DNA of 64,000 nt from Halovenus amylolytica (lineage in GTDB: Archaea > Halobacteriota > Halobacteria > Halobacteriales > Haloarculaceae): contig SAYS01000009.1 of the NCBI GenBank assembly GCA_004015825.1, positions 1 through 64,000 on the forward strand, given 5' to 3'. Shown here one piece after another: positions 44,732 to 55,857 of this stretch. Position 1 is the first letter of the stretch. Every line of letters begins with the position of its first letter. Made by a program: the position numbers and the translations under genes. The notes under the pieces are model-generated. The model was not told where the DNA came from and searched no databases. It saw only the letters and a list, made by a program, of their open reading frames with translations.

Positions 44732-45889
44732 CTACAGCAGATCGGCTTCTTCGAGTCGGTCGAGTGCTTCCTGTAGCCGGTCTGTACTTTTCGCGTAAGA
44801 GAGTCGGGCGTATCCTGGCGTCCCGAACGCACTCCCGGGCACTGTCGCGACGTGGGCGCCACCGATCGCGTCCTCACACCAGGCCTGATCGTCGTCGTCG
44901 ACGGGGAGCATCATGTAGAATGCACCCTTCGGTTCCACGATGTCGACACCGCGGGATTCGAACTCGTCGATGAGGAAGTCCCGGCGTCGTTCGAAGGCGT
45001 CTCGCATCTCGACGACCGCCTCGTCCGTGTTCTGCAGTGCTTCGACGCCGGCATGCTGGACGAAATTGACCGCACAGGAGACGGAGTGGCCATGGATCTT
45101 GCCGGCCTGCTCGACGATCTCTTCCGGTGCGCCGAAGTAGCCGAGTCGCCAGCCGGTCATCGCGTAGGCTTTCGAGAATCCGTTCAGCGTCAGCGTCCGG
45201 TCTTCCATCCCGTCGAGGGTTCCGAGACTCGTCATCTCCACGTCGTCGTAGACAATCTCCTTGTAGATCTCGTCGGAGATCACGAGCATGTCGTGTTCGA
45301 CGGCCAGATCTCGGACACCTTCCAGTGCGGCGTCGGAGTAGACGGCACCGTGTGGGTTCCCCGGCGAGTTGACGACCAGCATGTCGGTTTCGTCGGAGAC
45401 CGTCTCCGTGAGGTCGTCGAGTGCGGGTTCGAGCTGGAAATCGTGGGCCGCAGTGTCGACGCGTTTCAGGTCAGCGCCAGCGATTTTCGCCATCGCCTCG
45501 TAGGAGACCCACGCGGGATCGAGGAGGACGACCTCGTCGCCCTCCTGGATGAGCGTCTGGAACAGTTCGAACAGTCCCTGTTTCCCGCCTGGAGTGACCA
45601 TCACGTTCTCCGGGCCGTACTGATCGAGGCCATCTGCTGCGAACTTCTCGGCGATCGCCTCGCGGAGCTTTGGAATACCCGGCGAGGAGGTGTAGCCCGT
45701 ATGTCCGGCTTCGAGGGCCTCTTCTGCAGCGTCTTTGATGTTCTGTGGCGTATCGAAGTCGGGTGCGCCGACACTGAGGTCGACGACGTCGATGCCGTCT
45801 GCTTCGAGTTCAGCCGCTTTGTTGCTGATTGCGAGCGTCGCGCTCGGCGATACACGTTCGACGCGGTCTGCAAAGTCGTACTCTGTCAT
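44732..45889 (-). CDS. Pyridoxal-phosphate aminotransferase, class I (AspC-like)
   Basis: A 385-residue fold-type I aminotransferase. Conserved pieces: VDLSVGAPDFDTP near residue 36, NSPGNPHGAVYS near 165, and the PLP Lys in LNGFSKAYAMTGWRLGYF near 230, with the terminal Arg in PGYARLSYAKS. It matches archaeal aspartate/alanine aminotransferases of the Igamma group. Start MTEYDFADR chosen over an in-frame GTG four codons earlier. It follows ribH by 8 bp on the same strand. Confidence 0.93.
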   Translation of the reverse strand: MTEYDFADRVERVSPSATLAISNKAAELEADGIDVVDLSVGAPDFDTPQNIKDAAEEALEAGHTGYTSSPGIPKLREAIAEKFAADGLDQYGPENVMVTPGGKQGLFELFQTLIQEGDEVVLLDPAWVSYEAMAKIAGADLKRVDTAAHDFQLEPALDDLTETVSDETDMLVVNSPGNPHGAVYSDAALEGVRDLAVEHDMLVISDEIYKEIVYDDVEMTSLGTLDGMEDRTLTLNGFSKAYAMTGWRLGYFGAPEEIVEQAGKIHGHSVSCAVNFVQHAGVEALQNTDEAVVEMRDAFERRRDFLIDEFESRGVDIVEPKGAFYMMLPVDDDDQAWCEDAIGGAHVATVPGSAFGTPGYARLSYAKSTDRLQEALDRLEEADLL

Positions 45890-45897
45890 AGTTTGAA

Positions 45898-46311
45898 TCA
45901 CTCCTCGAGTTCCGAGACCAGATCGATCGCACTCTCGGCGGCGGTTGCGCCGTAGCTGATACGGGCGGCGGCTTCGTCCTGGCTCATCCCCGGACCGATG
46001 ATCCCCAGTGTCACCGGCGTATCCCGGTCGAGACTGACGTCGGTCAACCCCTGTGCGGCGGCGTCGGCGATCACCTGATCGTGGTTCGTGTCGCCGGTGA
46101 TGATCGCACCGACCGTGACCACGGCGTCGATATCGTCGCGGCGCGCGAGTCGGTCCGCTGCCAGTGGTGTGTCGTACGAGCCCGGTACCTCGATCTCTTC
46201 GACGATGTCGGCACCGCGGTCGGCCGCGGCCTCGCGGGCGCGCTCTGCCATCTCCTGGGTGATCGGTTGCTGTTTGTTGAACTGGGCGACGACCAGTCCG
46301 AGGCGTACCAT
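45898..46311 (-). CDS. ribH: 6,7-dimethyl-8-ribityllumazine synthase
   Basis: A 137-residue lumazine synthase, the step before riboflavin. The substrate pocket elements are visible: AQFNKQQP near residue 9, VPGSYDTPLAADRL near 43, VGAIITGDTNHDQVIADAA near 67, and GIIGPGM near 103. It acts as a shell of pentamers or a single pentamer. It leads a two-gene operon with the aminotransferase. Confidence 0.94.
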   Translation of the reverse strand: MVRLGLVVAQFNKQQPITQEMAERAREAAADRGADIVEEIEVPGSYDTPLAADRLARRDDIDAVVTVGAIITGDTNHDQVIADAAAQGLTDVSLDRDTPVTLGIIGPGMSQDEAAARISYGATAAESAIDLVSELEE

Positions 46312-46445
46312 GTGTGTGAGGGGGTTTTGCGCCCTAAAAGAACTACCGTTCTGGACCGAGTCCCGCAGATTTCTGCGCTTCGTTCTGGACTCTCTTTACG
46401 TGACCTGTCTCGAAACAGTCGTCTCGATCACCTCGAAACCAGCCC

Positions 46446-46695
46446 GTGTTCCTCCCTCTCACGTTTGTCGATGTTGCAACCGAAGAGCGGGCGACTGGGT
46501 TGTTCCAGTTCGTGCTCGTCTTTCCGTTCGCGGCGATTCCGGCTGTCGAGACCCTTGTCGTCGTTCCAGTCGGGATCGGGCTTGGGTTGAATCGATGCTG
46601 CTGGGGGCTGTCGCGTTCGCTGGAGGGAGTCGTTCCCGCTCTGGTGCTGTCTGGATGACTGTCGGAGTTGTCGGCTGGGCCGTCTTCTTGATCGT
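46446..46695 (+). pseudogene. Possible frameshifted fragment of a membrane protein gene
   Basis: Two overlapping frames both read as membrane protein. The first gives TGLFQFVLVFPFAAIPAVE and VVPVGIGLGLNRC; the second continues, a base shift later, as LLGAVAFAGGS and VWMTVGVVGWAVFLIVGSNW. Joined, they give three hydrophobic helices. Either frame alone is unconvincing. No intact start is clear. The rest of 46312-46784 holds no gene, and its last 45 bp are AT-rich (promoter of the Ser-Asp repeat protein). Confidence 0.4.
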
Positions 46696-46784
46696 CGGTT
46701 CTAATTGGCCGATCAACCGGGGTAAGATCGCCTTATCGCAGATAATTACCATCTAACAATAGATTCAATTTGTATATTATCTAT

Positions 46785-49913
<3,129 letters not shown>

Positions 49914-49943
49914 GCGACGAGTGGCCCACCAACGGGCCGTCGC

Positions 49944-49961
49944 AGCCGGGAGCCGGCTTTT
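49944..49961 (+). terminator. Hairpin with T-run behind the Ser-Asp repeat gene
   Basis: AGCCGG-GAG-CCGGCT followed by TTTT, 31 bp after the stop, preceded by a second GC-rich stem (GGCCC/GGGCC, 49923-49938). It may serve as terminator for the plus-strand gene. Confidence 0.5.
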
Positions 49962-49990
49962 GTCCCCGGGTTCCTCTCGAACCCCGAGAG

Positions 49991-51025
49991 TCAGAGGATC
50001 GCCTGCTCGCGGTCCAGCCAGGTCACGATCACGACGTGTGGCAGCGTCAAAATTGCGATCAAGACGAGATACAGCCCGACGAGTTCCGGGGTCGCACCGG
50101 GCGAGCGGGGGACGAGCAGATAGAGGCCGCCGAGCAAGCAGAGGGCACCCGCGGTCATCGGCATCGCATCCCGGGCAAACTGTCTGGCTGCGGGACCGAT
50201 CTGGCTCTGGCTCAGCGCCTGGGCGGAGTCGTCGTGCAACAGGACCGTCCTGATGACATGCCGGAGCGAATGCCAGAAACAGAAGTAGATCCCGATCGCG
50301 AGGATCGGCGGGACGACGAGAAAAAAGGCCGTGAGACCCAGGAGTTCACCAGTGTCGATCAGCCACGGCTCCAGTGAACTGCTGCGAACGAACCCGAGCG
50401 CCACAGTGGCCAGGACGGCCGTCCCGTAGAGGGCAGCAACCAGTGCCCGTGGCCCGGGTTCGAAGACTGGCGCGAGCGCCGCTGCCGTCGACGTGTCGAA
50501 CAGGCCGATCAGCGAACTCGCGACGAACTCGTACTGCCCAGGGAAGGCGACGAGCGGAACCAGCATCGGTGCCCCGCCGCGGACGATCACTGTCAACGCT
50601 TTCTGACCAGGGGCGTGAAGGTACTCCGCGCCGACGATATCACGCAGCGGGTAGAGTTCGCCCTGTCCCCAGTGAAACCAGGTCATGAGGATAAAAAAGA
50701 CGAACGCAGCCACTGGCCAGACGAACCAGACGATGGCGTAGAGGCCGCCGAAGAGGAGATAGAGCCCGCCGACAACCGCGAGCCAGCGAACAGTCAGTGA
50801 CTCACCGCGATTGCGCGCCAGCACGAGATGGTCGACAGCGCCGTGTGGGAGCCCGATCACGAGGACGCTCGCAATCAGCGGCAGATACTGGTACTGTCGT
50901 GGAATCTCGCCGACTGTGACCGAGATGAGACCGACCACAGCCAGCGCCGCCCAGCCCGGTTTGATCGAGTACGACTCTGCGACACGTCGTGCAGTCGCGC
51001 CCGGAATGGAAATCGTCCCTGTCAT
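49991..51025 (-). CDS. blh: Brp/Blh-family beta-carotene 15,15'-dioxygenase
   Basis: A 344-residue polytopic membrane enzyme that cleaves beta-carotene to retinal. Conserved His motifs for iron are visible: IGLPHGAVDHL near residue 57, MTWFHWGQGEL near 113, FCFWHSLRHVI near 238 and LTLPHVVIVTWLD near the end. About eight membrane helices. Its ATG overlaps the crtY stop (ATGA), so lycopene cyclisation and retinal formation are produced together. It supplies the chromophore for the halorhodopsin encoded nearby. Confidence 0.93.
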   Translation of the reverse strand: MTGTISIPGATARRVAESYSIKPGWAALAVVGLISVTVGEIPRQYQYLPLIASVLVIGLPHGAVDHLVLARNRGESLTVRWLAVVGGLYLLFGGLYAIVWFVWPVAAFVFFILMTWFHWGQGELYPLRDIVGAEYLHAPGQKALTVIVRGGAPMLVPLVAFPGQYEFVASSLIGLFDTSTAAALAPVFEPGPRALVAALYGTAVLATVALGFVRSSSLEPWLIDTGELLGLTAFFLVVPPILAIGIYFCFWHSLRHVIRTVLLHDDSAQALSQSQIGPAARQFARDAMPMTAGALCLLGGLYLLVPRSPGATPELVGLYLVLIAILTLPHVVIVTWLDREQAIL

Positions 51026-51810
51026 CCCTCGATGCTGTTGCTCGGTCTCCAGTTACGGATCGCGACTGTCCACGCCTCGAGTTCGCCGCGGTCGACACGG
51101 TCGAACAGCCACATGTACATCACGAGCCCCTGGATGGCGAAAATATTTGTCATCACGAAGAAGACCGCCTCCTCGATCGGCAGGCCGAAAAGCGCCACGC
51201 CGGTCGTCTGCGCGGCCGATATCGTCCAGATCCCCGTCTCGATGGCGAATCGGTCGATGACCCAGTAATAAACCGTCGGGACAGCCAGTGCAATCGCGAC
51301 TGTCCGGCGGATCTCCCAGAGGTACGGCCAGCCAAACCCCCACTGGATCGCGAGGATTGGCCCGGACCACAGGAGAATTGCTCCCAGATAGAACGTCGAC
51401 TGGGTTCCGAGCAGGAGATAACCGACCGCGCTCACCGAGAGCCCTGCAACCACACCGATGAGACGGCTCTTCGCCGGCACTCGTAGCGACATATCCGCAA
51501 TCGCTGGAAACTGGAACAGCCACAGTGCCGTCAACACCGGCTGGAGGACGAAGAAGAGATACTCCCCGAGCGGGGCCTCCCAGAAGTGGACGAGCGTCGT
51601 GCCCTCGCCGTACTCCCAGACACCCGCTGCAATCAACAGGTTGTCCCACGGTGTGGTGTAGATCACGGCGATGACGATGATCACAGCCAGCCCGCTGACC
51701 GGTCGCCATCCCCACCAGGACTGCTCGCGGACGGCTGCGAGTACCCCAAACAGGAGAATCGGCGGGAGGAAAAACACCAGGAGAAACTCCAGGTAGGTGA
51801 GTGGCGCCAT
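51022..51810 (-). CDS. crtY: Lycopene beta-cyclase, CrtYc/CrtYd-type fusion
   Basis: A 262-residue membrane enzyme made of two similar halves (CrtYc and CrtYd type). It turns lycopene into beta-carotene. Motifs: TTPWDNLLIA near residue 53 in the first half, and FGLPIEEAVFF near 208 in the second, with EAPLGEYLFF as the first-half counterpart. Seven to eight membrane helices. Start MAPLTYLEF chosen because the upstream extension has no helix. Confidence 0.93.
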   Translation of the reverse strand: MAPLTYLEFLLVFFLPPILLFGVLAAVREQSWWGWRPVSGLAVIIVIAVIYTTPWDNLLIAAGVWEYGEGTTLVHFWEAPLGEYLFFVLQPVLTALWLFQFPAIADMSLRVPAKSRLIGVVAGLSVSAVGYLLLGTQSTFYLGAILLWSGPILAIQWGFGWPYLWEIRRTVAIALAVPTVYYWVIDRFAIETGIWTISAAQTTGVALFGLPIEEAVFFVMTNIFAIQGLVMYMWLFDRVDRGELEAWTVAIRNWRPSNSIEG

Positions 51811-51972
51811 CAGTCGCCCCCGGTTCGCGACCAGTTGTCTGTTCGTACTGTCCTCGACCACCGCTTCCCTGGCGCAGTGTTCCCCCGGTCGCGAGTAATG
51901 TTTCTGGTGGCCATACCAGAACCTATGGGAACCAGTACAAAAACACTGCCAGCATACGTGTCAGGTATCTCG

Positions 51973-52455
51973 TCACGCCGTCTCCGGTGGGCAGATATCG
52001 AGTGCTGTCCTGACAGCAGTACCCTCGTCGTTTAGACTGTCGACAAACAGCCGGAACGGGCGTCGGTCTGGTGCCGTCACAACAAGCCGGTTCTCCTCTG
52101 GGAACCGATCGACGGCCAGCACCGTACCATCCGGTCGACGTGCGGAGGCGTTGATCAACGGTCCCGCGGTCTCGATTTCGATCGCTCTCTCACCGTCGAC
52201 GGTGGTGGTGTTGAACGAGTCGAGCTGTGAGTCGCCGCGGACGGTGAGTGGCTCCCCGATCTCGGATTCGTGTGGCATCTCGGGATCGCCGTCGAACTCC
52301 TCGCACTGGAACTCGCCGAGGAGACTCGATTCGTCTGCAGTGTCCGTACCGCCAGTGAAAACCGTATAGAGACCACCCACTCCGACCGCCACGGCAGCGA
52401 GTGAGACGATGGCGACGACTGCAAAGAGACCGCGATAGAGGATCCGACTCGACAT
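51973..52455 (-). CDS. Membrane-anchored extracellular protein, unknown function
   Basis: A 160-residue protein with one N-terminal membrane helix (GLFAVVAIVSLAAVAVGVGGLY, residues 9-30) and a mainly beta C-terminal domain outside the cell with two Cys (FQCEEF; DICPP). It lies 41 bp behind bat on the same strand and 160 bp before crtY. I do not recognise the family. A link to the light-energy genes is suggested by position only. Confidence 0.65.
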   Translation of the reverse strand: MSSRILYRGLFAVVAIVSLAAVAVGVGGLYTVFTGGTDTADESSLLGEFQCEEFDGDPEMPHESEIGEPLTVRGDSQLDSFNTTTVDGERAIEIETAGPLINASARRPDGTVLAVDRFPEENRLVVTAPDRRPFRLFVDSLNDEGTAVRTALDICPPETA

Positions 52456-52496
52456 ATTGCTCCTGATGGGTCAAATCAGTAAAAAATCTCCGCCGA

Positions 52497-54497
52497 TCAG
52501 TCGGTTTCGAAGAACTCTTCGAGCAGCTTTCGCTGGGCAGCGCGGAGATGCTGGTGGTAGGTCTGGCGGGAGATATCCATCGACTCCGCGAGTTCCTCAC
52601 CCGAAACCGGCCGGGGGAAATCGAAGTAGTTGCTCAGGTAGGCTGTCTCCAGAGCCGTGTACTGGCGATCAGTCAGTCGATCCGCGACCGTGGCGACGAA
52701 CTCCGCAGTCGGCCGCGGGTCGCGTTCCCGCTCGCGTTGCCGGACCAGATTCACGCCGTCGTAGGCCGACTCCAGCACCGAGAGGACGGATCTGACGTCT
52801 CCCTCGACGGGAAGGTCGATATGCAACTGTGCGGTTCCGGAACTGCCCGAAGCGGAGAGATCGCGTACTGTTGCCCCGTACTCGGCGAGCTCCTGGAACG
52901 CCGCGGCTCCGTCGAGTTCGATCGACGCCGCGACCTTCCCGTCCTGATTTGCGACGACGAACCCGTTTCTGATGTCCGGACAGTTCGCGATCAGCGCGTC
53001 GAAATCCTCGGGTGGCTCCGTCATCGTGACGAACATCCGGAGCGATCTACCGTCACTGATCGTCGAGCCGTTGTAGCTGATCGACCCCTCCGCGGCTTTC
53101 GCGAGCTGGATCAACGGGAAGCTGTCGTCGGTGATCTCGAAGCCGAGTTCGGTCACGCGGTCGGCGGTCAACACCTGTTTCGTCTCGACGGCGTTGATCC
53201 CGCTTGCGATCATCTGCCCGACCGCCCCGAACACCTCCGTCTCGCGGTGATCGAGGACGTCGGAGCCTTCGGCGTAGACGGCCAGCACGCCGTAGGTTAC
53301 CCGGCGGTACGTGAGCGGAACGATCGCCATCGTCGTCGCGTCGAACCGCTCCGGCGTGACTGGAGGCGGAAGTTCGTCGGCTTCGGAGACGATTTTGACT
53401 GCTCCCTCCTCGATGGCCCGCTCGAAGACGGTGTCACTCCACTCGGTCCCGGCACCGGTCTCGATCGACTGTTGTTGTGGCCCGTCCTGGACGCGGATGG
53501 AGATCCCCGAGCCGCCCGCCCGCATCTCACCGATCCAGGCGTGTGTGTAGTCGCTCGCTGCTGCGATCTCGGTGCAGACGCTCTCTTCGATCTCCTCGCG
53601 GTCGCTCGCGTTGACGAGTGCGTGACTGACTTCGTTGACTAGCCCGCTTACCCGACCGAGTACGCGTTCGAGTCCCTGGCGTTCCTCGCGTAGCGCGTCG
53701 GCGCGCTGTTTCGCGAGCGCTTCGGCTTCTTTGCGCTCTGTCACGTCGTTCTGGAAGCCGACGTAGTGTGAGACCTCGCCCTGGTCGTCGTAGACCGGTG
53801 CGATCGTCACCTGGTTCCAGAACGGCGTCCCGTCCTCGCGGTAGTTGAGCAACTCGACCGAGACGGGTTCGTCCGCGTCGATCGCTTTTCGCATCTGTGC
53901 GACCGGCTCCTCCTCGGTATCCGGTCCCTGCAGGAACCGGCAGTTGCGGCCGATCACCTCCTCGGCGCTGTACCCCGTCAGCTGTTCGTAGGCCTCGTTG
54001 AGGTACGTGATCGGATTGTCCGGCAGTGACGGATCGGAGAGTGTGATTCCGACAGGGGCTTCGTCGACTGCTCTGACGATCGTTTCGGCGGTCGGCTCCG
54101 GGAGGTCGTCCCGGTCGATCCCGAGCTGGCGCCCGGACACGACCTCTTCGATCGTCTCGACGAGCCGGCTCGCGCCCTCCGGATCGCGTTTCGGAATGTA
54201 GGCTGCGACACCGGCATCGATCGCCAGACTCGCGGTTCGTTCGTCACCCGAGGCAGTGTACATCACGACGGGAACCGCGTCGTACAACGATTTTATCTCC
54301 CGGAGTAGTTCGACCCCGTCGTCGTCGGGGAGCGAGAACTCGGTGACGACAGCGTCGATGCGCTCGCTGCGCAGGCTGACGAGCGCGTCGGCTGCGGATC
54401 GATCCACACTCACTCGACAGCCGGCATCCTCGAGCGTTGACACCGCTTCCTCGGCCGTCGAGCTGTCGTCGACCACGAGAACTCGTTCGTTTCCCAC
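52497..54497 (-). CDS. bat: Bacterio-opsin activator-like regulator (Bat)
   Basis: A 666-residue regulator. Order: receiver-like domain (1-120) in which the phospho-acceptor position reads TEFSLP, Glu for Asp; a LOV-like PAS domain (135-250) with GRNCRFLQG, the flavin-binding Cys motif of blue-light sensors; GAF domain (275-440); a Bat-specific domain (445-600); and the C-terminal HTH_10 (LTDRQYTALETAYLSNYF). Bat activates opsin and carotenoid genes under low oxygen and light. A site fitting the known upstream activating sequence lies before hop. Confidence 0.9.
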   Translation of the reverse strand: MGNERVLVVDDSSTAEEAVSTLEDAGCRVSVDRSAADALVSLRSERIDAVVTEFSLPDDDGVELLREIKSLYDAVPVVMYTASGDERTASLAIDAGVAAYIPKRDPEGASRLVETIEEVVSGRQLGIDRDDLPEPTAETIVRAVDEAPVGITLSDPSLPDNPITYLNEAYEQLTGYSAEEVIGRNCRFLQGPDTEEEPVAQMRKAIDADEPVSVELLNYREDGTPFWNQVTIAPVYDDQGEVSHYVGFQNDVTERKEAEALAKQRADALREERQGLERVLGRVSGLVNEVSHALVNASDREEIEESVCTEIAAASDYTHAWIGEMRAGGSGISIRVQDGPQQQSIETGAGTEWSDTVFERAIEEGAVKIVSEADELPPPVTPERFDATTMAIVPLTYRRVTYGVLAVYAEGSDVLDHRETEVFGAVGQMIASGINAVETKQVLTADRVTELGFEITDDSFPLIQLAKAAEGSISYNGSTISDGRSLRMFVTMTEPPEDFDALIANCPDIRNGFVVANQDGKVAASIELDGAAAFQELAEYGATVRDLSASGSSGTAQLHIDLPVEGDVRSVLSVLESAYDGVNLVRQRERERDPRPTAEFVATVADRLTDRQYTALETAYLSNYFDFPRPVSGEELAESMDISRQTYHQHLRAAQRKLLEEFFETD

Positions 54498-54598
54498 ATA
54501 TTGTATCGGGATCAGCAGCCTAATATAATTTTGTCTGACGATTTATTCGATCGACGCCGAGCGTCGAATTTGACTGCCGTCTGTAAGAAACTGAAAAT

Positions 54599-54618
54599 TG
54601 TGCCACCGAGGTGGCACA
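54599..54618 (-). terminator. Hairpin terminator behind hop
   Basis: A perfect 9-bp stem (TGTGCCACC / GGTGGCACA, 2-nt spacer) followed on the minus strand by ATTTTC. It lies 29 bp after the hop stop and before the bat start. A second perfect 7-bp hairpin (TCGACGC-CGA-GCGTCGA) follows at about 54551-54567. Confidence 0.65.
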
Positions 54619-54646
54619 TCTCTCTCCGGATTTACAGCCGGCAGTA

Positions 54647-55516
54647 TCAGTCGTCTGCCGGGATCGCCTCCGAGGTCGCGCCGTACTCCGACCCACCGCT
54701 GATCGTCTCGACGTTGTTGACGACGTAGTTGATCACCAGGAAGGAGAAGGCGTACTTGGCGACGACGTCGAACGCGCTGTAGCCCCAGGAGGTGATTCCG
54801 ACGGACTCGATGAGTGCGAGTCCCTCGTTGCCCAGTGCCCACCAGATCGTGTAGCCGAACCAGAGAACGACTGTCAACAGTTTCAGCGTATTGAAGATGT
54901 CCGCGGTCCCAGCAGCTTTGGCGTCTTCGGGCCACTCGACCAGCAGGATGTAGATGACCACGAGGAAGAAGGTGCAGCTAATCGCGTACCAGAACCACCG
55001 CATGAGGTGCGAGGAGGTCGTCAGTGCTGCCGCGAGCCCCGTGATCATGATGCCGACGTCGAAGATGATCGCGGTGAAGATCTTCGAGATGTTCGAGCCC
55101 GCGATCAGACCCAGCGCCAGCAGAATGAACGGCGTCGAGAACGCCCACGTCAGGTACCGACCCCACAGGCTTATCGTCCCATCGACGGTCTGATCCTGCC
55201 CGGCTAGCTCCGTTACCTGCCCAGCCATCGCGTGTCCCTCCGGCATTTCGAGGACGCTGATCGTCAGCCCGGACGCGAGTCCGGAGTAACTGGCAACCGA
55301 GACGGCGGAGACTGCCATCGCCGATACGATAATCAGCTGTGAGCGCGGGTCCGATACGTTCCGTGCGAGGAACATGAAAAACAGCAGTGACAGCCCGGCG
55401 AGCGCGATATTTATGTATATCGAACTGCCGAGCACGGCGTCGTTCAGCACATGCTCGTACATGTCTTCTTGTGTGACTTGCAGTACCACCGATTCGAGTG
55501 TGCCTGATTCGATCAT
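54647..55516 (-). CDS. hop: Halorhodopsin, light-driven chloride pump
   Basis: A 289-residue microbial rhodopsin with seven helices. Helix C reads RYLTWAFSTPFILLALG: the positions of proton-pump Asp85, Thr89 and Asp96 are Thr, Ser and Ala, the chloride-pump signature. The B-C loop has VLEMPEGHAMAG, typical of halorhodopsins. The retinal Lys is in FDVVAKYAFSF in helix G. Retinal would come from crtY and blh nearby. Expression is probably under Bat control through the site at 55562-55575. Confidence 0.95.
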   Translation of the reverse strand: MIESGTLESVVLQVTQEDMYEHVLNDAVLGSSIYINIALAGLSLLFFMFLARNVSDPRSQLIIVSAMAVSAVSVASYSGLASGLTISVLEMPEGHAMAGQVTELAGQDQTVDGTISLWGRYLTWAFSTPFILLALGLIAGSNISKIFTAIIFDVGIMITGLAAALTTSSHLMRWFWYAISCTFFLVVIYILLVEWPEDAKAAGTADIFNTLKLLTVVLWFGYTIWWALGNEGLALIESVGITSWGYSAFDVVAKYAFSFLVINYVVNNVETISGGSEYGATSEAIPADD

Positions 55517-55857
55517 GTGCTACGCTACACCGTAAGCCTGGTACTGTAAAGAAGACGAATCCCTACTAGTCAGGTAATTCTGCTGACATAGGTAGAATGG
55601 CGCCATCAGACGCTATTGCGTGGGAACTCGCATCGGGTGCTGGCGATCAGTGGCCACCGAGGTGTTCGTCACTCGTCCGTGTACGCTCATTGCTCACGGG
55701 AGCCAGGCGATTCAGCCGTCCGCGAGTGGGGGATGCCACCAGCGAACTGTGGATGGACCTTACCTGTCTGCCTATTGCTTTTTACAACTATCTCGTCGGT
55801 CGGGTCTACGCTGTAGTATGTAGTAACCGATTTGTCGCTCCAGTTGGTGAATGCGAT
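55517..55857. other. Divergent promoter region between hop and trkA
   Basis: About 340 bp without a supported gene. The hop side holds the Bat-type site and a TTTAC box. The trkA side has CTTTTTACAAC near 55778-55788 as a possible TATA box, giving a leader of about 45 bases. An open frame extending trkA upstream through this region has non-coding composition and was not used. Confidence 0.5.
55562..55575 (-). promoter_or_regulatory. Bat-type upstream activating sequence before hop
   Basis: On the minus strand it reads ACCTGACTAGTAGG, which fits the published bop-regulon consensus ACC-NN-ACTAG-TT-N-GG as I recall it, with one deviation. It stands 46-59 bp before the ATG, just upstream of a TTCTTTAC box that could be the TATA element. 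Confidence 0.7.

Noticed and set aside
55597..55857. N-terminal extension of TrkA by 87 residues
   Set aside because: The NAD-binding motif of the family begins at residue 2 of the shorter form and the extension has non-coding character and crosses the hop promoter side.
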